Positions 7,458 to 16,580 are shown, counted from the first letter of the stretch. The stretch: DNA of 19,672 bases from Chitinophagaceae bacterium (GCA_017989935.1 JAGNOY010000009.1:1-19672), one strand, 5' to 3'. Notes: generated from the letters alone by a model not told the origin. A program made the numbers and translations.

Positions 7458-8453
7458 TTATTTTAGAATGAATACCGGACCTTTAGGATTGTACATTCTA
7501 CGCATAGAATCTACCAATTTGGTGGTGTCATTTAATGGATGAGAGGCCGAAATGACTACAAAAAATCGACCATCTTTATTGATTACAGAAGAGTTATTGC
7601 CGTAATCTTTTAGCTTTTTAGCCTTTAGGTTGGCACTTGCTTCATTATCGAAGGAGAGGACGGCGACATTATAAGCAGGTCCGTTTGTGGTTGGCGCGTT
7701 TGCTGTTGGCGCAGCTGGTGGAATAGTAGACATTGTATCTATAGCTGCTGCATTTGAAGCAAAAGTATCTTTGGCAGAAGGAATTGAATCTGTATTAAGT
7801 AAAGTAGTATCAGGTGCGTTTACAATCGTATCAATTTGATTGACTTCTGAAACTGGCTGTGCTTGCTCTTCTGAGGCACTTTTTTTATAATAATCGTAGC
7901 CAAAATAAGCGCCTACTCCTAAAACAGCTAGCAATGTTAATGGTAAAACCAATTTAGTCCACGATTTGTTTGAATTTCGATAAGTGGTTACCGCTGGAGG
8001 GTAGCTATAATCTGGTTTATCTTTTGGGGTATTTGTTTCCTCAGCTGCAGGTTTAACTTCTATCGGTGTAATGGGTGCAGGTTCGAATCCAAGGTCTAAA
8101 TCAGCTGCTTGTTGAAAAACAAGTTTTTGATTGTGCATGGTGAGTTTGCCCAGGTGATCAATTTCGTATCTTCCTGTTTTGGCAACTTCTTCTTTTACAG
8201 CAATACAATATTCTTTGATGTTGTTAGATGCATTGCTGATACTCACGTTTTCAAATCCTGCAATAAAAGAGGCGAATGTATCGTCGATACTTCCTATAGG
8301 TGTAAAAGTGATTAAATGAGCAGGTTGGCTAATTTCATTGTTGGATACATTCAATTTTGCAGGATTCTTTTGAAGATTAAACACCCCCAATCCTGGAAGA
8401 CTGCAGTATTTATTTTTCATTAGAAATTTCCCGATATATTTACCAATATCCAT
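7458..8453 (-). CDS. inner-membrane protein with HU-CCDC81-type N-terminal domains and a periplasmic SPOR domain
   Basis: 331 residues. Residues 1-115 resemble the paired bacterial HU-CCDC81 domains (DIGKYIGKFLMKNKYCSLPG, then YEIDHLGKLTMHNQKLVF). A Pro-rich linker leads to one membrane helix at about 166-187 (SWTKLVLPLTLLAVLGVGAY). A Thr/Ala/Pro-rich periplasmic stretch follows, then a C-terminal SPOR domain (about 261-331, YNVAVLSFDNEASANLKAKK ... GRFFVVIS). SPOR domains bind denuded glycan strands at division sites, and HU-like folds often bind DNA, so the layout suggests a link between cytoplasm and cell wall. That role is inference. I chose the ATG at 8451-8453; the frame also allows a TTG three codons earlier, but family members begin at MDIGKYI-like residues. 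It follows the TPR-barrel gene by 56 bp and may be the last gene of that unit. Confidence 0.82.
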   Translation of the reverse strand: MDIGKYIGKFLMKNKYCSLPGLGVFNLQKNPAKLNVSNNEISQPAHLITFTPIGSIDDTFASFIAGFENVSISNASNNIKEYCIAVKEEVAKTGRYEIDHLGKLTMHNQKLVFQQAADLDLGFEPAPITPIEVKPAAEETNTPKDKPDYSYPPAVTTYRNSNKSWTKLVLPLTLLAVLGVGAYFGYDYYKKSASEEQAQPVSEVNQIDTIVNAPDTTLLNTDSIPSAKDTFASNAAAIDTMSTIPPAAPTANAPTTNGPAYNVAVLSFDNEASANLKAKKLKDYGNNSSVINKDGRFFVVISASHPLNDTTKLVDSMRRMYNPKGPVFILK

Positions 8454-8509
8454 AATGCACAAATTATTTTAGGAATGTAAAAGTAGGGATATATGCTTAG
8501 GAGAAAAAA

Positions 8510-11500
8510 TTATTGTTTTACTAATTTGATTTTATTAAAACTATAACATAGTCCGACCTGTACATTGGTCCCAAAGGGTTGATAACCATACCATCTTTGG
8601 TATTTTGATCCAAAAAGGTTGTTGATGTCAATGCTTAAGTTCCAGTCTTGTCGGATGATATAATTTGCAGCTATATTCATATCAAATGCAGTTCCAAGGC
8701 TTTTTGTGTAGGCAGATTGAATAATATTCGCTTTTTCGATCACTTTTGGTCCAGCTCTTAGAAATAGGTCTGTTCGCAAAATTACATTTGGCGTGGCTTT
8801 CATTTTGCCAAAAAGATCAATTTTGGCTGGGATATAATGCCAAGCTTCTTTTTGAGTTGACAAATTTAGTATGGGTTCAAGATTCATTTTGATTCCGGTA
8901 AATAAATTTTTATTTACTGTATAATTGACTGAAGCATCTAGTATGAAGCTAGTAGCCAGTTGATCATACACAATATTAAATTGTTTGAAGTCATAGGCTG
9001 TATCATTAATAAATAGAGGAAGATTTCGGGTGAAGCCTAAGCCACTTTTTACAGAGTAACAAAGATTTTTATTTAAATTGCCAGTAAGTGATCCAAATAA
9101 TTCTTGTCTAGTTGATTGTTTAACGAATTGTGTATTGAATATAAAAGGATTTTGTTGAGTCAATTCCTTGAAGGTATTCAGGATCAATTGAGATTGCCAC
9201 CCGATGGTTAAGGTTGATTTTAATTGAGACAACGGATAGTGTATCGTGATGTCTGGTAAGAGATGAAATGATTTTCCTATAGTAGGATAGAGTCCAAGAT
9301 TCAATGTAAGTTCTTTCCATTTTTTGGTGATAGATGGTTGAAGGCTTAACATAGAATTATTTTGCACCATAAAATCACTTACTGCAAATCTGTTTAAGTC
9401 TGCATGTAATGCAAATCGTACAATAGTATTTCTGTCTATTGACTTTTCAGCAGGCAGTTTGGTTTTGAATGAAAATTCGTTGGCTCCAAATTTATCACGG
9501 TATAAACCCATATAAATATCAGGTGAATATTGAATTTCATGCCTGTTTTTTTTTAGGGGTTTTATTTTTGATTGAATACCAATATTCGAAAATGTTTGGT
9601 TGATATCTGTATTTGAATAATCGTACTTGGCATGGTTGTATCCATAGTAGTATTGTTTGTTTTTATCAAAAGCTAGATGTGTTTCAACTTCAACATTGTT
9701 GACTATGTTTAAACTAGTTGCCCCTAAATGCGTTTGATTGTATTGTTGATAAGCAATACTTCCTGTTGAGGAGGTATGCGTAAAATTAAGATATAGTGGG
9801 AAGCCAATTTCTTTGTTTAACAGATAACCAGTTTCGAAATTAAGAGTAGACAAATTACCCACACCTAATTTGATAAAATTTGGATAAGCATTTTCGGTTT
9901 GTGTGCCATCCATGGCTAAAGGTTTTAAAGGCACAGGGCTATACACAAAATTAGGGTTCATCTCTGGTAAATTGTACACGATTAAATAGGGATCGTTTTC
10001 TACAATAGGTATTCGTTCTGGGGAATAATTTGATTTGATAGACCCTAACACAGCAGTTGGATTTGAAATGTTAGTATCAGCAACTTGAGAAAATTCTTGA
10101 ATTAGTCTTTCTTGATCATTTTGGTTTAAAAAGATATATGATCTCAGAAAATGAATTTTTTTTATTTGTTCAACATCGTCATTCTCATTTGTTTGTGCGA
10201 GAAAAGCTTCGGAGCTTAATAATGAGGCTGGATAAAGTCCTGCTCTATATTGAGATTCAGACAGCCAAAAGTCTGTGGATTTTGATGTTTGTTTATCTAT
10301 AGGATAGCGCTTACTTTCATTCAAGTAAAATATAGCCTTTTCTGCTTGATTATCAGTAAGCATTTGTAGGCCTCTTGCATAGTTAGCTTTTTGATAAACT
10401 TTTTTAAGTGAAGTAGAAATAGGCTCTATTTGTTGAATGGATGCGATAGCCTCATCAAATCGTGCATCTCGCAATTGGAGGTATGCTGAAAGTTCATTGA
10501 TTTCGTTGAGGTATTTAGAATTGGGGTAATTTTTTTTGAAAGAAGAAAATTGTGTTTCGGCTTCTTGATCATGGCCTAATTCATAACATAATTTTGAAAG
10601 GTTGTAAGAAACTATTTCTTTTATTTGTTCACTTGATTGATTTTCTTGACATGATTTCAAGCAGGAGTATGCATTTCCTTTATCACCAATTCTTAAGTAT
10701 GAGTTAGCTAAATAATACCAAGCCATAGAGGAGAGCGAATCGTTTCCTTTATTCATTTGCTCAAATTGTTGAATTGCTTCTTGATGCTTGAGTTGCTGAT
10801 ATTTTGCAAAGGCGAGTCTAAAATAATCTTCTTTTCGTGGACTTTGACATTCGCTTAAATAGGTGGTGAAATATTTTTCTGCAAGTGGGTAGTTTTTGCG
10901 TTCAAAATAAATTTGACCTAAAATCTGATTTAATTCGTTGCGATAAAAAATTTTATTAGAACTTTTAAGAAGCGCGATGGCATCTTTTTCTGCCTTGGCT
11001 GCATTGCCAGTGAGGTAATCGATTTCTACTAAATAGAAAGGAATGATTTGTTGATAGCGAGGATTATTTTCTACTTTTTTAAAACTGGAAGAGGCTTCGG
11101 TATAATTTTTATTATAGTAAGCAAGCAAACCATGATAATAATTTCCTGGTTCGAAATATTCTCCAGGTATATTTTTTACAGATGCAAATAATGGCTTAAC
11201 TTTTTCTAATTGTTGAGTTACTAAATAACTGTAACCTAATTCGAAATTTCTTTCTGAGATTTCTTTATTAGTTAAACAATCGATTCCTGTTTGTTCGTAA
11301 TATGGAATTGCAGCCTCGAAATTTTGTTTATTAAAGTAGTATCTTCCGAGATGAAAGGTGCCTATTTGTTTGATACTTTCAATTTGAAGAGTATCAAGAA
11401 ATTTTCTCATACTTTTTTCTGCGCCAACTTTCCCTAAATGAAGATCACATAATTTGGTTAAATAGACTAGTTGTTGCGATTCATAAGGGTTGTGCTGATT

Positions 11501-11680
11501 GGCATGATTCGATGATAGCTTGATTAATATGGTATTTGCTTTTTCGTACAAGCCTAATTGAGTATAGTTTTCAGCTTCTTTTAAGGGTGCACTTTGTTCA
11601 GTAAAACGTAGGGTACGTTGACTAAATAAGGAAAAAGGAAAGGTCGCTGAAAATAGAAGTAGGTAAACAAACTTTTTCAA
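8510..11680 (-). CDS. fusion of periplasmic TPR domain and TonB-receptor-like outer-membrane beta-barrel
   Basis: 1056 residues with a Sec signal peptide (1-21, ending SLFSQ). Residues about 35-540 are helical TPR-like repeats (LGRYYFNKQNFEAAIPYYEQ, YYHGLLAYYNKNYTEASSSF, YYLANSYLRIGDKGNAYSCL). A linker with YSPVPLKPLAM (about 580-590) leads to about 465 residues of alternating beta strands ending in NIAANYIIRQDWNLSIDINN and LFGSKYQRWYGYQPFG, typical of the last strands of TonB-dependent receptors. There is no plug or TonB-box domain. TPR-plus-barrel layouts are known in exopolysaccharide exporters (PgaA, BcsC), but sequence likeness here is to receptor barrels. The start is a TTG (11678-11680): no ATG precedes the signal peptide, and a stop lies six codons upstream. 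That stop is the TAA of the receptor gene, in the same frame and 15 bp away, so the two genes are surely cotranscribed. The substrate is unknown. Confidence 0.85.
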   Translation of the reverse strand: MKKFVYLLLFSATFPFSLFSQRTLRFTEQSAPLKEAENYTQLGLYEKANTILIKLSSNHANQHNPYESQQLVYLTKLCDLHLGKVGAEKSMRKFLDTLQIESIKQIGTFHLGRYYFNKQNFEAAIPYYEQTGIDCLTNKEISERNFELGYSYLVTQQLEKVKPLFASVKNIPGEYFEPGNYYHGLLAYYNKNYTEASSSFKKVENNPRYQQIIPFYLVEIDYLTGNAAKAEKDAIALLKSSNKIFYRNELNQILGQIYFERKNYPLAEKYFTTYLSECQSPRKEDYFRLAFAKYQQLKHQEAIQQFEQMNKGNDSLSSMAWYYLANSYLRIGDKGNAYSCLKSCQENQSSEQIKEIVSYNLSKLCYELGHDQEAETQFSSFKKNYPNSKYLNEINELSAYLQLRDARFDEAIASIQQIEPISTSLKKVYQKANYARGLQMLTDNQAEKAIFYLNESKRYPIDKQTSKSTDFWLSESQYRAGLYPASLLSSEAFLAQTNENDDVEQIKKIHFLRSYIFLNQNDQERLIQEFSQVADTNISNPTAVLGSIKSNYSPERIPIVENDPYLIVYNLPEMNPNFVYSPVPLKPLAMDGTQTENAYPNFIKLGVGNLSTLNFETGYLLNKEIGFPLYLNFTHTSSTGSIAYQQYNQTHLGATSLNIVNNVEVETHLAFDKNKQYYYGYNHAKYDYSNTDINQTFSNIGIQSKIKPLKKNRHEIQYSPDIYMGLYRDKFGANEFSFKTKLPAEKSIDRNTIVRFALHADLNRFAVSDFMVQNNSMLSLQPSITKKWKELTLNLGLYPTIGKSFHLLPDITIHYPLSQLKSTLTIGWQSQLILNTFKELTQQNPFIFNTQFVKQSTRQELFGSLTGNLNKNLCYSVKSGLGFTRNLPLFINDTAYDFKQFNIVYDQLATSFILDASVNYTVNKNLFTGIKMNLEPILNLSTQKEAWHYIPAKIDLFGKMKATPNVILRTDLFLRAGPKVIEKANIIQSAYTKSLGTAFDMNIAANYIIRQDWNLSIDINNLFGSKYQRWYGYQPFGTNVQVGLCYSFNKIKLVKQ

Positions 11681-11695
11681 ATTAAATAGTTTTGA

Positions 11696-13975
11696 TTAAA
11701 AAATCCATGAAAGCCCAAAACTTGGAAAAATAGGAAATTGGTATTCTCTTGTATTACGAATACGATCTATGTAGAATATATTTTGTCTATTGTAAGCGTT
11801 ACTTAAACTTGCAGAGGCTTCTATCACTGATTTTTTTTGAATAAAGAATTTCTTCTTCATAGATAAATCTAGGCGGTGATAATCAGATAACCGACCTCCA
11901 TTTATTTTATCAGAATAAATGATATCTAGGTTTCCATTTTGTGTTAAATAATTTGTGCCTATTCCATTACCGAAATCTACTTTTTCGTAAAAACCTTGAG
12001 TTTGTGTAAATGGAAATGCAGAACCATAATTAAATCGAGCTGAAAACTCCCAATCCCATTTTTTTCCGGCATTGTAAGAGGCTAGTAAATTGATATTATG
12101 CCTTCTGTCAAAAGGAGTTGGATAGGTTTGTCGGCCGTCATTACGGTCTACATAGCCGTAAGAATAAACGGCCCAAATATAATGTCGACCTTTGGCATAT
12201 TTACCAGTAAAATCTATTCCATATGCTTTACCTGTTTCTATACTAAAATCAGGATCAGATTGTAATAATTTATAGCGGTTGATTGCAATTAATTGATTGA
12301 ACTTTTTGTACCAAGGCTCAACAGTAAATTCAAGATCATTCACATCGATTTCTACACCACCGACAAAGTGGGTAGCTTTTTGAATATTGTTTGCAGCAAT
12401 ACTACCATCAGGTTTTGCAATTTCATTATCAGGTGCAGTTAAGAATCCAGTAAAAAAGTTCACGATATCACGATCGGATTTAGAGGAAATAATATTTTGA
12501 GAGTACGTGCCTGCTGCAGCCTTCAATCGGATGTTTTGCGTAACGTTGAATTTCATGGCTAATCTTGGTTCTAATCTGGCCACAGGGATAGAAGCATAAT
12601 ATTGAATTCTTAAACCTGGTTCGAAAATTAAGCGATCTCCAAAGTTCTTTTTGACTTTTACAAATCCACCAATTTGCGTCGTATAATCGTTTTGTTCTTG
12701 ACTAATTCCTATGAAATTATAATATTGGTAGCCAGTTTTGAATCCGGTAAATTCTACACCATACATGAGTTCGCTATGATTTTTTAGGTAAGATGTCACT
12801 TTGATATTAGCATCGAAACCATTGATATTGCTGTTTCTTGGTCGATTATCAGCTTCTAGCAAACTGATTTTATAATCTGAGTAATAAAAACCACCTGAGA
12901 TTAACGAGGCTGAACCTCCGGGGGTGATTACAAAATTAGCACCCATCCCATAACTATTCCATTTTAAGTCTGATGTACCGACATAGTTTACTCTATCATT
13001 AAAACTAAATCCAAATAAGTTAAATTTGCTTCCTGATGAAGAGCTAATATTCATCTTCCCGTATACATCTGTAAAAGTATAAGGCAATTTAGATTTATAT
13101 GGTTCTCCCATAAAACCATACAAGGCGTTTGCACTATTTTTTAAATAACTATTTTTCAATGAAGCTACATAGGTTACAGACACAGAACTATCGCCTTTGT
13201 CTTTTACAATTGGACCTTCTAAAAATATTTTTGCTAGGATAGGATTGACTGCAATTTTTCCACTATGTTCTTTCTTATTACCATCTTTAGTGGTTACGCT
13301 TACAATGGCTGAAGTTCTATCGCCATATTCAACACCAAAACCACCACTCATTACATCGGCACTGCGAATCGCGTCTGTTTCAAAAACAGAGTATAATCCT
13401 ATCGAATGAAAAGGATTGTATATAGTCATGCCGTCTAAAAGAATTTTATTTTGAATTGGAGAGCCTCCTCTAATATATAATTGCCCACCTTGATCACCTG
13501 TAGAAATTACACCAGGCATTACTTGCAAAAACTGCGCAATATCTGCTTCTCCGCCGATACTAGGCATCAGTTTCATTTCTTTGGGCGTTATGCGGGTCAT
13601 GCCTACTTTAGTTTCAAATTTCTTTTCTTCTTTTTTGGAAGAGATACTTATTCCTTTTAATTCACGTGACTTTTTGAACATGTAAATTTTGGTAGTAGTA
13701 ATTTCGTCGGCAACAATTTTAACTTCTTTTTCTTGAGCTTCAAAACCCATTGAGGTAACCAATAAAGTATAGGTTCCTGGGTCCATTTTTGCAATAGTAA
13801 AGAAGCCATTGATGTCGGACTGTGCGCCTTTTTTTGCGCCTTTCACTGCAATCGTTGCCCCAGTTAATGGTTCTCCATTGGCATTCTCATAAATAAAACC
13901 TTTAAGAGTTCCAGTTTGTGCTATTGCTTGCAAACTAAATAAGCAAATTATCAGCAGAATGAATGTATTTTTCAT
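11696..13975 (-). CDS. TonB-dependent receptor with carboxypeptidase-regulatory-like domain
   Basis: 759 residues. A signal peptide (1-19) is followed by a carboxypeptidase-regulatory-like beta-sandwich (about 22-100: LKGFIYENANGEPLTGATIA ... GTYTLLVTSMGFEA). A plug domain follows (about 125-232), with QVMPGV, LYIRGGSPIQNKILLDGM and GGFGVEYGDR, then the beta-barrel to the C-terminus, which ends in aromatic Phe (FGLSWIF). This is an outer-membrane active-transport receptor of the Bacteroidota type. No SusD-like partner follows, so it is not a standard glycan SusCD pair and the ligand is unknown. It heads a minus-strand block and ends 15 bp before the TPR-barrel gene. A TATATTTA box at 13992-13999 on the minus strand is one base from the -7 consensus and could be its promoter, with hisS transcribed divergently from the same short gap. 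Confidence 0.92.
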   Translation of the reverse strand: MKNTFILLIICLFSLQAIAQTGTLKGFIYENANGEPLTGATIAVKGAKKGAQSDINGFFTIAKMDPGTYTLLVTSMGFEAQEKEVKIVADEITTTKIYMFKKSRELKGISISSKKEEKKFETKVGMTRITPKEMKLMPSIGGEADIAQFLQVMPGVISTGDQGGQLYIRGGSPIQNKILLDGMTIYNPFHSIGLYSVFETDAIRSADVMSGGFGVEYGDRTSAIVSVTTKDGNKKEHSGKIAVNPILAKIFLEGPIVKDKGDSSVSVTYVASLKNSYLKNSANALYGFMGEPYKSKLPYTFTDVYGKMNISSSSGSKFNLFGFSFNDRVNYVGTSDLKWNSYGMGANFVITPGGSASLISGGFYYSDYKISLLEADNRPRNSNINGFDANIKVTSYLKNHSELMYGVEFTGFKTGYQYYNFIGISQEQNDYTTQIGGFVKVKKNFGDRLIFEPGLRIQYYASIPVARLEPRLAMKFNVTQNIRLKAAAGTYSQNIISSKSDRDIVNFFTGFLTAPDNEIAKPDGSIAANNIQKATHFVGGVEIDVNDLEFTVEPWYKKFNQLIAINRYKLLQSDPDFSIETGKAYGIDFTGKYAKGRHYIWAVYSYGYVDRNDGRQTYPTPFDRRHNINLLASYNAGKKWDWEFSARFNYGSAFPFTQTQGFYEKVDFGNGIGTNYLTQNGNLDIIYSDKINGGRLSDYHRLDLSMKKKFFIQKKSVIEASASLSNAYNRQNIFYIDRIRNTREYQFPIFPSFGLSWIF

Positions 13976-14026
13976 ATTTTAAAAAAGGTTGTAAATATAG
14001 GATAATCCAATTAACCCTGATTTGAT

Positions 14027-14034
14027 TATTTTTG
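14027..14034 (+). promoter_or_regulatory. Bacteroidota-type -7 box of hisS
   Basis: TATTTTTG matches TAnnTTTG exactly, 21 nt before the hisS ATG. No good -33 TTG is found at the usual distance. Initiation would be near 14041, downstream of the in-frame TTG at 14032, so that longer start is excluded. Confidence 0.55.
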
Positions 14035-14055
14035 CGCCTCGTTAAACTTAAATTC

Positions 14056-15471
14056 ATGAAACCTTCATTAGCATTAGGCACTAGAGACTTTGGACCTGAA
14101 ATCGTTCGAAAAAGGCAATATATCTTACAAACCATCAAGCAGGTTTTCGAATTGTATGGTTTTCAACCTCTTGAAACGCCTGCCTTTGAGAATTTAGACA
14201 CACTCATGGGTAAATATGGCGAAGAAGGCGATAAACTAATTTTTAGAATACTGAATAATGGCTTAGAGCGACCAGAAAAACATGAAAGCGCCAAATTAAG
14301 TTTTGACAAAGTGTTGCAAGGGAGATCTGTAAAAGAACTAACAGAACGCGCGTTGAAGTACGATTTAACGATTCCCTTTGCGCGCTATGTGGCTATGAAC
14401 CATGGGCAATTAACTTTTCCATTTAAAAGATATCAGATTCAGCCTGTTTGGCGGGCAGACAAGCCACAACGAGGTAGATACCGAGAGTTTGTACAATGTG
14501 ATGCGGATATTGTTGGGAGCAGTGCGCTTTTTAATGAAAAGGAACTTATTCAATTATATCTTGATGTGTTTAAATTACTGAATGTTCCCATTGAGTTTGC
14601 TATAAACCACAGAAAAATATTAGCAGGCATTGCTACCTATTGTGAAGCAGAAGATAAACTGATTGATATTACTGTTGCGATTGATAAGTTAGACAAAATT
14701 GGATTGGAGAAGGTTAAAGAAGAACTTTTGCAAAGAGGGTTGTCGATGAGTTCCATTGATAAAATTTGTTTGTGTTTATTTATAGATGGCACGAATTCGG
14801 TAGACAATGTAGTGAAGAAGTATAATCTTGAACATCTAGATCTTACAGATGATCGGATCAAAAAAGTACTTAATTTATTGAATCAATTTGATGAAGAGCA
14901 AATTCAAATAGGCATTGAAGGTTGTTTAGATATGTTAGAAATCATATCCAATCAACCTATTGAAGTTAAATTAGATTTTACCTTGGCAAGAGGTCTAAAT
15001 TATTATACAGGCGCCATTATTGAAGTAAAACCAGTGGGTGTAAAAATTGGTAGCATTGGCGGCGGTGGTCGATATGACGATCTTACTGGTTTGTTTGGGG
15101 TGCAAGGTATACCGGGTGTGGGTATTTCATTTGGTGTAGATAGAATGTATGATGTAATTGAAGAGTTGAATTTATTTCCTGAATCTTTGCAAACAGGCTT
15201 ATCTGTGATGTTAGTGAATTTTGGTACTGAATTTGAAAAAAGAAATAGAGAGATATTATTTCACTTACGATCATCTAATATTTCTTGTGAACTATATCCA
15301 GAAGCAGTGAAATTTGATAAGCAGCTCAAGTACGCAAACAAAAGAAATGTGGGCTTTGTGATTATGATTGGTGAAAATGAAGTGCAAGAAAATTTGATTA
15401 CGATTAAGAATTTTAGCACTGGACAGCAAGCCAAATTATCATTGCAAGAATTGAATGCATTTATTATCTAG
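14056..15471 (+). CDS. hisS: histidyl-tRNA synthetase
   Basis: This class II aminoacyl-tRNA synthetase charges tRNA-His in the cytoplasm. From the ATG at 14056 it has 471 residues and opens with the conserved LALGTRDFGP. It then shows motif 1 context (LETPAFENLDTLMGKYGEEG), motif 2 (QPVWRADKPQRGRYREFVQC, about 129-148), the histidine-binding RGLNYYTG (312-319), GGGRYDDLTG, and motif 3 (GVGISFGVDRM, about 354-364). A C-terminal anticodon-binding domain follows. The signature usually reads RGLDYYTG; the Asn variant is, as I recall, normal in Bacteroidota. It is longer than the E. coli enzyme (424) because of an insertion in the middle. It is transcribed divergently from the TonB receptor, and its last 8 bases overlap the 3' end of gldB on the other strand. 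Confidence 0.97.
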   Translation: MKPSLALGTRDFGPEIVRKRQYILQTIKQVFELYGFQPLETPAFENLDTLMGKYGEEGDKLIFRILNNGLERPEKHESAKLSFDKVLQGRSVKELTERALKYDLTIPFARYVAMNHGQLTFPFKRYQIQPVWRADKPQRGRYREFVQCDADIVGSSALFNEKELIQLYLDVFKLLNVPIEFAINHRKILAGIATYCEAEDKLIDITVAIDKLDKIGLEKVKEELLQRGLSMSSIDKICLCLFIDGTNSVDNVVKKYNLEHLDLTDDRIKKVLNLLNQFDEEQIQIGIEGCLDMLEIISNQPIEVKLDFTLARGLNYYTGAIIEVKPVGVKIGSIGGGGRYDDLTGLFGVQGIPGVGISFGVDRMYDVIEELNLFPESLQTGLSVMLVNFGTEFEKRNREILFHLRSSNISCELYPEAVKFDKQLKYANKRNVGFVIMIGENEVQENLITIKNFSTGQQAKLSLQELNAFII

Positions 15472-16513
15472 GTCTGTAATCAGCCTTGGTTAAAATTTGT
15501 TGAGCGCTTGTATTTGATTCTACAAAATCCTTCCACTTTATAGTTGGATTTTTGTCTAAATATTTTTTAGCGATTCTCCAGCCTATCCATGATCCGATGT
15601 TTCCTGGAGATTCGGGGGGCATGCCTGTGGTGTTTGGACCATCATTGACATAACGTAGTATTTCTTGCCATTGGGTGGAGTATAGTAATTTAGATTTTGT
15701 GAAGTAATTCCAAATCATGGCTTCATTATCATTGCACCATTTTAATTGTTTGGGTGTATACCCTAATAAAGTTTCGATGTTTTCATTCGGAAGTGTATAT
15801 TCTGTAAATAATACTTCTTTCCCTCTCATGATCATAAGATCTAACAATGTTTTCCCTTCGGCATTGAATGGATGCATGTCTTCGTAAATAACTCGACTTA
15901 CATTTATCGGAATATAGTTTTTTTCACATCTATCCACAAGATATTGAGGCAGTTGTATCGATTGATAAAATGGGTATTCTTTTCCTAAATACATATCTAG
16001 TCCAACACCTACTAAAGAATCTACTGTTACAGCACTCCAATTATTGAGTCCAGAAACAAAATAATACACTGTGCCCCAATGTTGTGATGGGTAATAATAT
16101 TTGATATGTCCAAACAACTCTTTCAATGATTGATCAATTGCTTTAGTTTCTGGGAAGTGTTTTAGCACAGTGTCTTTTAATCCAACATAATCTTTATAGG
16201 TTAAGAAATGCCTTACTGCACCTATAAACTTTGATTGATCTGGTGTTTGTGCAAAGCCTGTGATTTCATTAAAATACGTTTGCGCAAAATCCGGATGGGC
16301 ACTTCCCAAAAGATTTACCTCTTTTTCTACATTATTCGTATCAAACGCAAACAAGGCTTTGTCGAACCTTACGGATTTGAAATTAACAGGAATAGTTGAA
16401 ATGTCAATTTTTTTATTTTCATCAGCTTGATTGCACGATTGAGTTGTACTAAACAAAGAATAACAAACAATTAGTACGATGAAGTATTTTTGAAGGTATT
16501 TTTGGCCTTTCAT
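15464..16513 (-). CDS. gldB: gliding motility lipoprotein GldB
   Basis: A GldB-family lipoprotein, required for gliding in Flavobacterium and often kept in non-gliding Bacteroidota. From the ATG at 16511-16513 (MKGQKYLQKYF) it has a hydrophobic signal and a lipobox-like TQSC, with the acylated Cys at residue 27. The mature part carries family features: SVRFDKALFAFD near the N-terminus, VGVGLDMYLGKEYPFY in the middle and MPPESPGNIGSWIGWRIAKK near the end. Two other in-frame ATGs lie upstream (16525, 16531); they would give a longer n-region and are near a CAACTTTG promoter-like box (about 16536-16543, minus strand), so I prefer the third. Its neighbours agree with the family: gldB lies near nadE in several Bacteroidota, as I recall. 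GldC is not visible here. The exact role, and whether the host glides, are unknown. Confidence 0.88.
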   Translation of the reverse strand: MKGQKYLQKYFIVLIVCYSLFSTTQSCNQADENKKIDISTIPVNFKSVRFDKALFAFDTNNVEKEVNLLGSAHPDFAQTYFNEITGFAQTPDQSKFIGAVRHFLTYKDYVGLKDTVLKHFPETKAIDQSLKELFGHIKYYYPSQHWGTVYYFVSGLNNWSAVTVDSLVGVGLDMYLGKEYPFYQSIQLPQYLVDRCEKNYIPINVSRVIYEDMHPFNAEGKTLLDLMIMRGKEVLFTEYTLPNENIETLLGYTPKQLKWCNDNEAMIWNYFTKSKLLYSTQWQEILRYVNDGPNTTGMPPESPGNIGSWIGWRIAKKYLDKNPTIKWKDFVESNTSAQQILTKADYRPR

Positions 16514-16580
16514 ATTTGAATGCATAGTCATCGCAAAGTTGAATCAATAAATTTTAAATCTACTAAAAAAAATAAAAAAC

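Noticed and set aside
8510..11680. Artificial joining of two genes by a sequencing error
   Set aside because: The reading frame is continuous through a sensible linker, with no abrupt composition change or shifted motif; an in-frame error deleting a stop and start cannot be excluded but has no support.
13197..13409. Plus-strand frame inside the TonB receptor
   Set aside because: It lies opposite the conserved plug and start of the barrel, with no promoter or recognisable product.
11696..13975. SusC-type glycan receptor
   Set aside because: It is shorter than SusC proteins, and the next gene is a TPR-barrel protein, not a SusD lipoprotein.
14032..14055. Upstream TTG start for hisS, adding eight residues
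   Set aside because: It overlaps the TATTTTTG box and would precede the transcription start; the ATG at 14056 begins at the conserved N-terminus.
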